DNA of 64,000 nucleotides from Rhodococcus wratislaviensis (GCF_900455735.1 NZ_UAUI01000024.1:62001-126000); one strand, 5' to 3'; counted from the stretch's first letter, positions 52,439-61,746 are shown. Translations and numbers: made by a program. Notes: generated by a model from the sequence alone, not told the origin.

Positions 52439-53119
52439 TCACGCAGGCCGACGCCCGGAAATCATGACGAGCGGCATTTCGGTGATGCGGGAGACGTGCT
52501 CGTCGACGAGATCGAGTCGGCTCGCGAGGTCACGCGCCTCGTCGAGACTGATGGAGCGACCGGCGATCCAGGTGTGGAAGATCGCGAGGTTGATGCTGCC
52601 GAGAAGCCGCGGCGCCTTGTAGTTCTCGACGAACTTTTCGGCGTCCTCGAAACTCGTGCTGCGGTCCGCATCGGTGATCAGCAGCGGGCCACCCGGTTTG
52701 AGGACGCGCACGCACTCGGCGAGCCCGGCCTCGCGCGACGACCAGTGCTTGATGGAGCCGTAGCTGATCACGCCGTCGAAGGACTGGTCGGCGAAATCGA
52801 GTCGCGTGGCGTCGCCGACGTCGAACCGGACCCGGTCGCCGTAGTGACGCATGCGTTTGGTGGCGCGCTTGATCTGGGCCTCCGACAGATCGAGACCGAG
52901 AATGCGCACGTCCGGGCGCTGGTCGGCGATGTAGTTCGTGAACAGCGCCCCGCCCGATCCGACGTCCAGAATGCGGGCGTTCGGTGGGAGATGCGGCAGA
53001 AAGTACTCGTCGATGACGTGGCGTGAGCGGTAGACGGCCGGTGCCACGATGGTCTCGTACATCCAGGCGTGCGCCGGCGTGTAGATCGCGGTGATGGGGT
53101 CGAACGGTGCCATCGGCAT
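52439..53119 (-). CDS. class I SAM-dependent methyltransferase
   Basis: A 226-residue methyltransferase. Motif I is ILDVGSGGALFTNY at about residue 50, motif II LGLDLSEAQIKRA, then FDVGDATRLDFADQSFDGVISYGSIKHW and CVRVLKPGGPLLI. The fold is of the UbiE/Methyltransf_11 type; the substrate is not predictable. GAGGAG lies 7 bases before the ATG at 53119. Its stop is nine bases from the convergent P450 stop. Confidence 0.85.
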   Translation of the reverse strand: MPMAPFDPITAIYTPAHAWMYETIVAPAVYRSRHVIDEYFLPHLPPNARILDVGSGGALFTNYIADQRPDVRILGLDLSEAQIKRATKRMRHYGDRVRFDVGDATRLDFADQSFDGVISYGSIKHWSSREAGLAECVRVLKPGGPLLITDADRSTSFEDAEKFVENYKAPRLLGSINLAIFHTWIAGRSISLDEARDLASRLDLVDEHVSRITEMPLVMISGRRPA

Positions 53120-53446
53120 GGTCGCGCTCCTCGTTGCTCTCGCGGTTCCCGCGGCGCTCGAGCCCGTGCGGGTCGACGTGCTGCGCCGTTGTCGGTTCGA
53201 GATTAACGGGTGCGGGGTCGGTTTTGCAGGATCACCGAGTGCATGAGAGGGCTGTGAACAGGGGTGATGAGGTGTCGGTCCCGGTGCAGTCGATCTCCCG
53301 CGAGCGCGAAGCCGGAAGACCGCCACCAATGCCGACCTCTCGAATCCAATCATAGACACGAAGTCCATTTATGGATACTGTCGCCAGCATTGGCTCCTGT
53401 GATGCAGACCACGCGCATCGCAGGCTGACTCGTCGAGAGGACGCAG
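53120..53446 (+). promoter_or_regulatory. 327-base divergent intergenic region with a candidate promoter
   Basis: No coding sequence is convincing. Near the MFS gene lies a 12-bp palindrome TCCAT-tt-ATGGA (53364-53375), sitting between TAGACA (53353-53358) and TACTGT (53376-53381), which could be -35 and -10 elements with 17-base spacing. The rest shows nothing clear. Confidence 0.3.
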
Positions 53447-54793
53447 ATGGCACTGGACGTCTCCACCACTCCCACGCTGAGGGCAGGTCGCCGGACCCGG
53501 GGGAAGAACCTGGGTCTGCTCACGGCCTCCACCGCGATGGACAACGCCGAGAACAGCATCACCACGGTGCTGTTCCCGCTGATGCGGGAGGCGCTGGGGC
53601 TCTCGTCGTCGGCGCTCGGGGTCATCGTGGCGGTGTCCAAGGCGGTGGGAATCTTCGCCGCGGTTCCGTGGGTATTCCTCGCCAAACGTTTTTCGCGGCG
53701 TGCGGTGCTCGCGACGTGCTCGGGCTTCTGGGGCGTATGGGTCGTCCTGGCGGGCCTGTCGAGCAGTTTCACCCAGTTCGTCGTCCTGTACGGCATCGCG
53801 GCTGCGGGCTTCGCGGGCGCCGGGCCGATCGCTCTCGAGATCATGGGTGACCTCTACGACGACCGGCGGCGGGGCCGGGCCACCGGGATGCTGTACGGCG
53901 GTGTCGCGATCATCACCGGTGTGAGCGCCCCGCTGTTCGGTCAGCTGTCGGGTTTCGACGACGGCTGGCGGTACGGCTACGTCCTCTCCGGCTGCATGTG
54001 CATCCTGATCGGTGTTCTCGTCGTCGTGTTTCTCGACGACACGCGGCCGGGCGGGGGCGAGCGCAGAGCCGGCGATGCGGCGGCGAAGGCGGAGGAGAAG
54101 GCGCAGAACGTCGTCGCCGGTGTGCGGGAGCTGCTGCGCATCAAGTCGTTCCGGTACATCCTGGTGCAGAGGCTGTTCTCGGGGCAGAACGTGATCATGA
54201 GTTTCGGCGTCGTGTTCCTGGTGGAGGAGCGGGGATTCTCGACAGCCACCGCAGCGATCGTCGCAACGCCGTTCGCGATCGGGTACTTGCTCGGAACCGT
54301 CGTCGGCGGGCGCGTCAACGATGCCGTACACCGCCGGTGGCCCGCGAGTGGACGGGTGATGATGCTGCAGGCCAGTCAGTTGGCCTTCGCGGCAGCGGTA
54401 TTCGTCGAGCTGCAGACGCCGACATCGTCGATCGGATTCTTCGTCGCGATCTTCGCGGTGGTCGGGTTTCTGCAGGGGCAGGTGCCGGTGGTCAACCGTC
54501 CGCTGATCATGGCGGTGGTGCGCCCGGAACAGCGGGCTCTGGCCTTTGCGGTGTCGCTGTCGACGGTGGAGGCGCTCGCGTACGCGGGATATGCGCTGCT
54601 GGTCGGCTATCTGGGAGATGCGATCGGGTTGCAGGGGGCGCTCCTGCTCGTGACCGTCGCGCTCACCGTCGTCAACGGGTTGTGTTCGGGTCTGCTGTAC
54701 CGGCCGTACGCACGAGACAGCGCCGCAGTACGCGACTCTCAGGTGGTGCCCTCGTCCTACGAGGGTGAGCCGTCGAAGCCGGATGCCCAGTAG
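53447..54793 (+). CDS. MFS transporter
   Basis: A 448-residue 12-TM transporter. NLGLLTASTAMDNAENSITTVLFPLM opens it, and the loop 2-3 motif is AKRFSRRAVLAT; LYDDRRRGRATGMLYGG lies in the middle. Most like solute or drug exporters with an inner D-A-E-N motif. AGAGGA precedes the ATG. Its 3' end overlaps the convergent TetR gene by 37 bases. Confidence 0.85.
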   Translation: MALDVSTTPTLRAGRRTRGKNLGLLTASTAMDNAENSITTVLFPLMREALGLSSSALGVIVAVSKAVGIFAAVPWVFLAKRFSRRAVLATCSGFWGVWVVLAGLSSSFTQFVVLYGIAAAGFAGAGPIALEIMGDLYDDRRRGRATGMLYGGVAIITGVSAPLFGQLSGFDDGWRYGYVLSGCMCILIGVLVVVFLDDTRPGGGERRAGDAAAKAEEKAQNVVAGVRELLRIKSFRYILVQRLFSGQNVIMSFGVVFLVEERGFSTATAAIVATPFAIGYLLGTVVGGRVNDAVHRRWPASGRVMMLQASQLAFAAAVFVELQTPTSSIGFFVAIFAVVGFLQGQVPVVNRPLIMAVVRPEQRALAFAVSLSTVEALAYAGYALLVGYLGDAIGLQGALLLVTVALTVVNGLCSGLLYRPYARDSAAVRDSQVVPSSYEGEPSKPDAQ

Positions 54794-55359
54794 CGCCCGC
54801 GCAGCGACAGCTCCAGCAACATCTCGGTGACGGCTTCCGGTGTGAGCGGTGGTGGATCGGATTCGAGCCACCACTGCAGCACGGCCACCTGTTCACCCAC
54901 CCACGCCCGCGACAGCACTTCCATGTCGATGCGGGGTGTGACCCCGTTCGACTCGGATCGGGCCGAGAAGATCTGGGCGGCAAGGGCGGCGCGTTCGTCG
55001 ACGAATCGGCGCAGTGCGCGCCCGTCGCCCTCGCCGCGCAGTACGACGCGGTAGGCGTCGCGTTCCTCGGCGGCGTGCCGGAACATTTCGAGCACCGGCT
55101 TGCCGGTGAACCCCACCGAGGAGTCGGACACGAGGGGCCGCAACCGCTCCTTCAGGTCCTCGCCGAGGTCGGCGACGATCTGGCCGAGCAGTTCGTCCTT
55201 GTCCGTGTAGTGCGTGTAGAACGTCGCGCGGCCGACGTCGGCACGTTCGGTGACGTCTTCCACGGTGACTGCGGAATAGCCCCGTTCGAGCACGAGCGAG
55301 ACGAGTGCGTCGCGCAGCAGCCGCTTGGTGCGGCGCACACGCCGGTCTTCGGTGGCCAC
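54757..55359 (-). CDS. TetR-family transcriptional regulator
   Basis: A 200-residue TetR protein. The HTH is LVSLVLERGYSAVTVEDVTERADVGRATFYTHYTDKDELL at residues ~20-58, followed by a helical ligand domain. GTG at 55359 is chosen for a short N-terminal arm and a nearby GGAAG; the frame continues to an ATG at 55419, but that would put the coding start on top of the promoter of the next operon. It is divergent from the CoA ligase operon, whose promoter carries a palindrome. Confidence 0.83.
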   Translation of the reverse strand: MATEDRRVRRTKRLLRDALVSLVLERGYSAVTVEDVTERADVGRATFYTHYTDKDELLGQIVADLGEDLKERLRPLVSDSSVGFTGKPVLEMFRHAAEERDAYRVVLRGEGDGRALRRFVDERAALAAQIFSARSESNGVTPRIDMEVLSRAWVGEQVAVLQWWLESDPPPLTPEAVTEMLLELSLRGRYWASGFDGSPS

Positions 55360-55412
55360 GGTGACTTCCGCCCTTCGTCTCACGTCAGCAGTCCGATCAG
55401 CATAGTGCACCC

Positions 55413-55446
55413 TTGACATCGCGCCCGATGCTGGACAGTATGTCCA
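55413..55446 (+). promoter_or_regulatory. promoter with TetR-type operator
   Basis: TTGACA (55413-55418) has at 17 bases a CAGTAT -10-like element (55436-55441). A perfect palindrome TGGACA-gta-TGTCCA (55432-55446) covers the -10, a position suited to repression by the divergent TetR protein. The first gene starts 33 bases downstream. Confidence 0.6.
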
Positions 55447-55478
55447 ATAACGATCACAACGTCGATCTTGGAGACTGC

Positions 55479-57029
55479 ATGAATCTCGGTACCTACCTCA
55501 CCCGGAGTGCGAAGTTCCGGCCGGACAGCGAGGCCGTGGTGTGCGGCGACAGTCGCCTGACCTACCGGGAACTCGACGACTCGACCAACCGTCTCGCGTC
55601 CGCGCTGATGCGCACCGGGCTCGGAATCGGCGACGCGGTAGCCACTTTCGCCGGCAACTGCGGAGAACTCGTCGTGACCGAGATGGCGGTGTGCAAGGCC
55701 GGATTCGTGCGCGTTCCCGTCAACGCGCGCCTGGGAGCCGACGAACTCGGCCACGTCCTGCGCGACGCGAACGTCAAGTCGCTCTTCGTCGACCCCGCGC
55801 ACGCGGACGTCGCCTTGAAGGTGGTCGCGGACCTGGGCCTCGACATCGCCGTCTACGACTACGGGAACAGCACACCCGGCGCGGACCGGTACACCGACCT
55901 CCTCGCCGACGGACTCGGCGATCCCGTGGCCGTCGACCTCACCGAAGACGCGCCCGCCGTCCTCAACTACACCTCCGGGTCCACCGGAAAGCTCAAGGCC
56001 GCCGTGCAGACGTACGGCAACCGGCTCGCCAACATGCGCAAACGCTTGATGAGCCCGACGGGCGCGCCCACCGAGACGGACCGGTACCTGGCCCCGGGAC
56101 CCATCACCCACGCCTCCGGGATGATGATGCTCGGCGTGCTCGCCCGTGGCGGCGCGGTCGTCGTCCTGCCTGCGTTCGACACCGAGTTGTTCCTGCGCAC
56201 CATCGAGAAGGAACGCATCACCACCACGTTCGTCGTCCCGACGATGCTGAACATGCTGATGGACCATCCCGCCGCGAACGACGTCGACCTGTCGAGCCTG
56301 CGGTGCGTCGGCGTCGGCGGCGCCCCGGTCTCACCGCAACGACTGCGTGACGCGGTCGCGATGTTCGGCCCCGTCATCATGCAGGGATACGGTCTCGGGG
56401 AAACCACGAGCGGCATCACCGTGCTCACCTACGACGACGTCGTGCGAGGCGTCGAATCCGATCCGGAACTGCTGATGTCGTGCGGGCGACCGGTATTCGA
56501 CACCGAGGTGCGCGTGGTGGACGACGCGGGCAACGAACTGCCTGCCGGTGGGATCGGCGAGATCGTCGCGCGCGGCCCCGACTGTGTGCGCGAATACTGG
56601 CGCGAGCCCGATCTGAGCGCCGAGACGTTTGTCGACGGCTGGGTCCACACCGGGGATGTCGGGTACTTCCGCCACGACGGCTACCTGTTCATCGTCGACC
56701 GCAAGAAGGACATGATCATCTCGGGCGGGTTCAACATCTACTGCAGCGAGGTGGAAGCCGCGCTGTACGAGCACCCGGCCGTGTCCAGCGCGTGCGTCGT
56801 CGGTGTGCCCGACGAGAAGTGGGGCGAGGCAGTCAAAGCCGTCGTGGTCACACGGACCCCGGTCACCGAGGTCGAGCTGATCGAGCACTGCGCCGAACGC
56901 CTCGCGCGCATGAAGAAGCCCCGCTCGATCGATTTCGTCGACAGTCTCCCCGTCAACCGAAACGGCAAGATCGACCGCAAATCGGTGCGCGAATGCTACT
57001 GGGCGCAGGGCGCCCGCCACGTCAACTGA
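55479..57029 (+). CDS. acyl/aryl-CoA ligase (ANL superfamily)
   Basis: A 516-residue ligase. Motifs LNYTSGSTGKLKAAV (with Leu-Lys instead of Pro-Lys), GYGLGETTSGITV, HTGDVGYFRHDGYLFIVDRKKDMIISGGFNIY and the C-terminal lysine in NGKIDRKSVREC follow in order. It is similar to medium-chain and aromatic acid CoA ligases. GGAG lies 6 bases before the ATG at 55479. It is the first gene of the putative TetR-controlled operon; the product would feed the acyl-CoA dehydrogenase that follows. Confidence 0.88.
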   Translation: MNLGTYLTRSAKFRPDSEAVVCGDSRLTYRELDDSTNRLASALMRTGLGIGDAVATFAGNCGELVVTEMAVCKAGFVRVPVNARLGADELGHVLRDANVKSLFVDPAHADVALKVVADLGLDIAVYDYGNSTPGADRYTDLLADGLGDPVAVDLTEDAPAVLNYTSGSTGKLKAAVQTYGNRLANMRKRLMSPTGAPTETDRYLAPGPITHASGMMMLGVLARGGAVVVLPAFDTELFLRTIEKERITTTFVVPTMLNMLMDHPAANDVDLSSLRCVGVGGAPVSPQRLRDAVAMFGPVIMQGYGLGETTSGITVLTYDDVVRGVESDPELLMSCGRPVFDTEVRVVDDAGNELPAGGIGEIVARGPDCVREYWREPDLSAETFVDGWVHTGDVGYFRHDGYLFIVDRKKDMIISGGFNIYCSEVEAALYEHPAVSSACVVGVPDEKWGEAVKAVVVTRTPVTEVELIEHCAERLARMKKPRSIDFVDSLPVNRNGKIDRKSVRECYWAQGARHVN

Positions 57030-57043
57030 AAGCGGAGCCTCCG

Positions 57044-58228
57044 ATGACCTTCACCCTGAACCCCACGTACGACCACAACCCTCGCCTGCGCGACCTCGTC
57101 GCACAGCTGCGTGACTATCTGGACGGCGAACTCGCCGACTACGAACGCGAACTCGGCCTCACTTCCGAGAGCGTGTACACCCGCGAGACGCTCGAGCCGG
57201 TGTGGCGGCGCAGCCGGGAACTCGGCTTCTACGGTGTCAGCCTGCCCGCGGACCTCGGCGGCGCGGGACTGTCGTTCACCGAACTCGCCGCGCTCAAGGA
57301 AGAAGTGGGCGCCTCACCGCGGGTGCTGTCGACGTCGGTACTCGGCGACATGGGCGGACCGCTGCGGGTGGGCAGCATCTTTCAGTACGCCACCGAGTAC
57401 CAGATCGAGAAGTACCTGCTCCCCGTCACGCGCGGCGAGCGCGCGTGCTGCTTCTCGCTCACGGAGAACGACGCCGGCTCCGACGTGCGCGGCATGCTCA
57501 CCACCGCCACCCCGGACGGCGACGGGTGGCGCCTGACCGGACACAAGGTGTTCTCCACCGCCGGGCCGTTCGCGGACTTCGCCATCCTCATCGCCAAGAT
57601 GGCGGACGACGGCGACGCCGGCCCGCGCTACTCCGCGTTCCTCCTCGACCTGGACACCCCGGGATGCACGGTGCAGCCGGGGGAGACCCCGATGTCGGGC
57701 CAGCACATCGAGGCCGACATCGTTCTCGACGACTGCTACGTCGGGCCGGAACAGTTGCTCGGTGAGGTGGGGCAGGGGCTGAAGATCGGCCTCGGACGCG
57801 TCACGGTCAACCGGCTCCTGCACTGCCCGACGGCACTGGGCGGTGCGCGCCGAGCCCTGGAGCTGTCCATCGAGTACGCCCGCACCAGGCAGGTCCAGGG
57901 TGCGCCGCTCGGCATGCTGCAGAGCATCCAGCACCGGCTCGCGGACATGGCAACCGACTACTATGCGGCACGGTCGATGACCTACGACGCACTCGCCGCG
58001 CTCGACCGAGGCGAGCGGCCGCGGATCGAAGCGTTCATGTCCAAACTGTTCGTGGCGGAGAAGGCGTTCGCGATCGCCGACGCCGCCGTGCAGATCCACG
58101 GCAAGTCGGGTGTCGTCCGCGGCAGCGAGGTGGAGTCGCTGTTCCAGCGTCTGCGGATGTTCCGGATTCTCACCGGGTCCTCCGAGATCCAGAAGAACGG
58201 CATCGCCCGATTCCTCCTGCTCCCGTGA
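57044..58228 (+). CDS. acyl-CoA dehydrogenase
   Basis: A 394-residue flavoprotein with CFSLTENDAGSDVRGMLTTA (FAD/substrate region) and the C-terminal FRILTGSSEIQKNGIARFLL. It oxidises the acyl-CoA made by the preceding ligase to an enoyl-CoA, passing electrons to ETF. The catalytic base cannot be placed from a quick reading; IQIHGKSGVVRGSEVES is typical of the class. GGAG lies before the ATG; the stop overlaps the next gene (GTGA). Confidence 0.9.
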   Translation: MTFTLNPTYDHNPRLRDLVAQLRDYLDGELADYERELGLTSESVYTRETLEPVWRRSRELGFYGVSLPADLGGAGLSFTELAALKEEVGASPRVLSTSVLGDMGGPLRVGSIFQYATEYQIEKYLLPVTRGERACCFSLTENDAGSDVRGMLTTATPDGDGWRLTGHKVFSTAGPFADFAILIAKMADDGDAGPRYSAFLLDLDTPGCTVQPGETPMSGQHIEADIVLDDCYVGPEQLLGEVGQGLKIGLGRVTVNRLLHCPTALGGARRALELSIEYARTRQVQGAPLGMLQSIQHRLADMATDYYAARSMTYDALAALDRGERPRIEAFMSKLFVAEKAFAIADAAVQIHGKSGVVRGSEVESLFQRLRMFRILTGSSEIQKNGIARFLLLP

Positions 58229-58569
58229 ACGCCGCCGCCGACACGGAGACGGAGCCCGACTACCGGTTCACGCTCGCCAACGAGCGGACGTTCCTGGCCT
58301 GGATCCGCACCGCGCTCGCACTGCTGGCGGGCGGGGTCGCGGTCAGCCAGTTCTACGTGCCGCGTGGCGGGTCCGCGTTCCACGACGCGCTGGGTGCGGT
58401 CTGCATCCTGCTGGCCGCGCTCGTCGCGGTCGGTGCGCTGATGCGCTGGCGGTCGGTGCAGTCCGCGATGCGCCGCGCCGTGCCGCTACCGGCTTCGCGT
58501 CTGGCCCCGGCCGTGGTCGCGGGTGTGTGTCTCGCCGCCGTGCTCGGCGTCGTCTGGGCGGCGACGTGA
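58225..58569 (+). CDS. YidH/DUF202 family membrane protein
   Basis: A 114-residue protein with three TM helices. The DUF202 motif FTLANERTFLAWIRTALALLAGGVAV is clear. GTG start overlaps the acyl-CoA dehydrogenase stop in GTGA, and its own stop overlaps the next gene in the same way, so the three are coupled. Function of the family is unknown. Confidence 0.83.
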   Translation: MNAAADTETEPDYRFTLANERTFLAWIRTALALLAGGVAVSQFYVPRGGSAFHDALGAVCILLAALVAVGALMRWRSVQSAMRRAVPLPASRLAPAVVAGVCLAAVLGVVWAAT

Positions 58570-58874
58570 CCGTGCTGCCGCCGGGGCTGCAGGCCGAACG
58601 TACCGTGCTGGCGTGGCGCCGCACGCTACCGGCGGTGTGCCTGTGCGTCGCCGCATTCGTGCGCGCCGCGCTGGTGCACCCGCACGTCGCGCACGTCGTT
58701 GCGGTAGCCGGAGCCTGCGTCGCTGCCGTGTCGGTGGTCGCAGGCGCCGTGACGCGGCACCGCCGATACCGTCGGCGCGCCGACGACCCCCGCCCGCTCG
58801 GCAATCTGATACCCGCCGCGGTCAGCATCGCCGTTTTCGCGACGGCCGGCGCCGCCCTTGCCGCACTGGCCTGA
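58566..58874 (+). CDS. DUF202 family membrane protein
   Basis: A 102-residue protein with three TM helices. LQAERTVLAWRRTLPAVCLCVAAFVRAAL is the divergent DUF202 motif. GTG start in a GTGA overlap with the preceding DUF202 gene; the two likely form a heteromer. Confidence 0.8.
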   Translation: MTVLPPGLQAERTVLAWRRTLPAVCLCVAAFVRAALVHPHVAHVVAVAGACVAAVSVVAGAVTRHRRYRRRADDPRPLGNLIPAAVSIAVFATAGAALAALA

Positions 58875-58923
58875 AGCTCGATGTTCCCCAGCCCATATCC
58901 CGATCCGACAGAGGAGATCCGCT

Positions 58924-60132
58924 GTGTCGCAATTGCCACTCGCAGAACTGAAATGGACGCTCGGATTCACCGACCCGGCGCACGTCCGCCGGCAGGCGAC
59001 GACCGTCGGCGAGACCGGTCCCACGCGTCGAGTCTGGCGCGGCGACGGCCCGCGCTGGGAACTGCCGGAGCACGTGCAGGACCTCTCCGGTCTCGCCGTC
59101 GAGACCGGAGGCGGGGGAGCGAGCACCCTCTACCAGTTCCTCGTCGACTCGCACTCGGACGGGATGATCGTGCTGCACCGCGGCGCGGTCGTCTACGAGC
59201 AGTACCTGCACGGCCTGCGCCGTCAGGACCTGCACCTGACCGCGTCGATGGCCAAGGCGTTCATCGGCCTGCTCGCCGGGATGCTCGAGGACCAGGGGTT
59301 GTTCACGCGGGACGATCAGGTCGCCACCTACGTCCCCGAATTGGCGGGAACGGCGTTCGGCGACGCCACCATTCGTCACCTGCTCGACATGACGACCCAG
59401 GTGGCCTACGGGGGACGAAAATTCCACCGCGAGGTCGAGGCCCACCGGTGGTGGGCAGTGGTGGCCCCGCGGATGCGGCCCGACGGATACGGCGGGCCCA
59501 CGACCCTGCTCGACCGCTTGAAAACGGCCCGCGCGACCGGCCCGTACGGCGAGGTCTTCCACTACGAGAACGGCAGCTGCGAGGCGATGGGCGCGCTGAT
59601 CAGCCGCGTCACCGGCGCGACCGTCTCGGACCTGATGAGCGAGTTGATCTGGTCGAAGATCGGCGCCGACGAGGATGCCCGGTACATCCTCGACGCCGCC
59701 GGCGTCGAAACCGCATGCGGAGGGTACGCGGCGACACTGCGAGACATCGCCAGGGTGGGGGAGATGCTCCGCTGCGGCGGGTCTCTCGGCGACCGCCAGA
59801 TCGTCCCGGAGTCGGTGGTGCGCGCGATCAGCACCGTCCCCGAGGGAGCCACCGCTCAGGTGCGGTTGCCGCGTGCGGCGGCGAATTCGCCTGCCACGAT
59901 GAGCTACCGGGACTACTGGTGGATTCTCAACGACCCGTTCGACTCCTTCATGGCCAGCGGAATCCACGGCCAGCGGTTGTTCGTCTCCCGCGAACTCGAC
60001 CTCGTCGTCGCGCATTTCGGATCGCAGATCATCTCGCCGTGCGTCCCGACGCCACCGTTCCCGGCGGTGTTCACCCGGCTCGGGACACACCTGTCGGCGT
60101 CAGCGGTGAAGGACGCTATAGCCACTGGCTGA
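58924..60132 (+). CDS. beta-lactamase-fold serine hydrolase (class C/esterase type)
   Basis: A 402-residue cytoplasmic serine hydrolase. SxxK is SMAKA at about residue 110, the tyrosine motif is YENGS, and later HGQRLFVSRELDLVVAHFGSQ resembles the HxG box region. It resembles 6-aminohexanoate-oligomer hydrolase (NylB) and EstB-type enzymes. No signal peptide. Starts with GTG after GAGGAG. It might hydrolyse an amide or ester upstream of the CoA ligase (inference). Confidence 0.83.
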   Translation: MSQLPLAELKWTLGFTDPAHVRRQATTVGETGPTRRVWRGDGPRWELPEHVQDLSGLAVETGGGGASTLYQFLVDSHSDGMIVLHRGAVVYEQYLHGLRRQDLHLTASMAKAFIGLLAGMLEDQGLFTRDDQVATYVPELAGTAFGDATIRHLLDMTTQVAYGGRKFHREVEAHRWWAVVAPRMRPDGYGGPTTLLDRLKTARATGPYGEVFHYENGSCEAMGALISRVTGATVSDLMSELIWSKIGADEDARYILDAAGVETACGGYAATLRDIARVGEMLRCGGSLGDRQIVPESVVRAISTVPEGATAQVRLPRAAANSPATMSYRDYWWILNDPFDSFMASGIHGQRLFVSRELDLVVAHFGSQIISPCVPTPPFPAVFTRLGTHLSASAVKDAIATG

Positions 60133-60211
60133 GCGTGAAAGTCATCTCGCGAGTGCCTGTTTGACGCTCGCCTGCACATCGAGCGAGACGTCACTCCGTT
60201 GATGACGTTGA

Positions 60212-60703
60212 TCAGTCCTTCGCTTCGCGGACGTCCTTTCCCTGCTCGGCGAACGCCTTGAAGTCCTGCATGTGCTGTTGCGACTGCTTGCGGAAGGCGC
60301 CGGGCATCAGGAGCCCCACCAGCCGCATCACGAAGCCGTTGAACCGGTATTCGCTCTCGCTCACCCAGAGCGTCATCTCCGGACCGGCTTCGGTCAGCCG
60401 TTCGCGCACGGCGCTCCACATGCCCTCGCCGACGATCTCGCGGTCGAAGTGAACGACGCTCCCCTTCGGGATCCCGCGCAGGTCTGCCGGTTCCCGACGT
60501 GTGATGGTCTCGGTGCACTCGAACTTCTGCTTCCCCATCTGCATCACGACCCGCGATGTGGTACCGACCTGCCCGTGCACCCCACTCAGCGGCTCGTGCA
60601 GCACCAGACCCCGCAGCCACTTCGGGAGGTGTGCCGAGTCGGCGAGCAGCTGTACCACTGTCTCCCGCGGCAGGGCGATCTCGGTCGAGACGGTGTACTT
60701 CAT
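60212..60703 (-). CDS. SRPBCC-family protein
   Basis: A 163-residue protein of the START/Bet v1-like ligand-binding fold: TEIALPRETVVQLLADSAHLPKWLRGLV at the start, DREIVGEGMWSAVRERLTEAGPEMTLWVSESEYRFNGFVMRLVGLLMP in the middle. Family members bind hydrophobic ligands or act as cyclases and aromatases; this one has no neighbour that decides. Its stop lies 80 bases from the convergent serine hydrolase. Confidence 0.8.
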   Translation of the reverse strand: MKYTVSTEIALPRETVVQLLADSAHLPKWLRGLVLHEPLSGVHGQVGTTSRVVMQMGKQKFECTETITRREPADLRGIPKGSVVHFDREIVGEGMWSAVRERLTEAGPEMTLWVSESEYRFNGFVMRLVGLLMPGAFRKQSQQHMQDFKAFAEQGKDVREAKD

Positions 60704-61088
60704 GGCGGAGCGCTCCTGGGTCCAGAGTAAAGAGGCCTACGCTAGCGGCCTCGCTTCATAGTATGAGGTCACGGCATGTTCAACGATCCCCCGGTCCGCG
60801 TGGTCACGGCGGGTGATTGTCCACCACCAAGTGCGGGCCCAGGGGCGGCACAGTTGCTCACCGCCCCTCCACTACGGCACCGGCGCGGCCGTGTCTCGCG
60901 TTTCAGGGTCTCGGAAATGATCCAATGAGAGACAACCCGATATAGCGCATAACTATCCAAACTAGTGTCCCGTTGGTCGCCCCGATTCGGAATTCCTTCA
61001 CCGGACGGGGCTATCGGGACGCGTGCAGCTCAGCTCGTCCCGGTCATGGGCCGGCTCTCGGGAGTGTCGGTCGCCGTTCCTCAAACGG
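60704..61088. other. 385-base region without a convincing gene
   Basis: Both strands were read. Only short open frames with no ribosome site occur. It holds some direct GGTCACGGC words but no clean hairpin or repeat. It probably carries the promoter of the minus-strand SRPBCC gene. Confidence 0.4.
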
Positions 61089-61313
61089 TTAGGAGTCGGT
61101 GCTCACGTCCGTCGTGGTCACAGCCGAGACAAAGAGCTTCCCGTTGATCACCACAATGGAATGAGAGATCGAAACGACCACTTCGTTCTCCCGCTCGAAC
61201 ACGATGTTGGCGAACGTCGACGTGTGGTTTGAGAGCTCACGGTGGAGATCAGTCAAGGTGTCATACGGCCCGAGTTCAAGGGTGTGGACCTCGAAGCTAT
61301 GGTTCATACTCAT
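61089..61313 (-). CDS. small hypothetical protein
   Basis: A 74-residue protein, unrecognised. It reads as a plausible domain (SFEVHTLELGPYDTLTDLHRELSNH, VVVSISHSIVVINGKLFVSAV) with an all-beta character. There is no strong ribosome site before the ATG at 61313, and it faces no partner, so it may be spurious. Confidence 0.45.
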   Translation of the reverse strand: MSMNHSFEVHTLELGPYDTLTDLHRELSNHTSTFANIVFERENEVVVSISHSIVVINGKLFVSAVTTTDVSTDS

Positions 61314-61393
61314 CTCGAAGACGGTACGGCCGTACTTGCCACCAGGTACGACCTGTCGGGTCCGCTACTGGATCGTGGGCCGATCAGCGATCG

Positions 61394-61624
61394 TTAATCG
61401 GCTTGGACAGGTCGTACCTGAGTGGCCACGAATGCGAAGCCCTCTACCGCGCCGGTTGGCTTCTGCCACTCGAAGTCGACCTCTTGGCCAGGGTCGAGCG
61501 CTCGGAATCCATCGATTTCGACTTCACTGAAATGCACCCAGCAGCCACCGGGGGTCTGCACACAGTCGATGGCGCCCCACCCGTCTTCTCTCTTCCAGAA
61601 CCGGACAACGCCCCGTGAAGTCAT
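61394..61624 (-). CDS. divergent cold-shock-domain protein
   Basis: A 76-residue protein with the layout of CspA: MTSRGVVRFWKREDGWGAIDC at the start, CWVHFSEVEIDGFRALDPGQEVDFEW in the middle. RNP1 is GWGAI rather than GFGFI and RNP2 is CWVHFS rather than VFVHFS, so RNA binding may be altered. GGGAG is directly before the ATG. A longer frame extends to 61714 but is not needed for the domain. Divergent from the lipoprotein gene. Confidence 0.7.
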   Translation of the reverse strand: MTSRGVVRFWKREDGWGAIDCVQTPGGCWVHFSEVEIDGFRALDPGQEVDFEWQKPTGAVEGFAFVATQVRPVQAD

Positions 61625-61746
61625 CTCCCGATGATGCAGGAAGTTGCGCCGGTCAGCGATCCTCATGCGGTGCGCCCACCGGCGTTTCTCATTCCGGGCA
61701 GGAGGGTCCCGCAACCATCCTCGCGGTCATACCGGATGCTTAGCCC

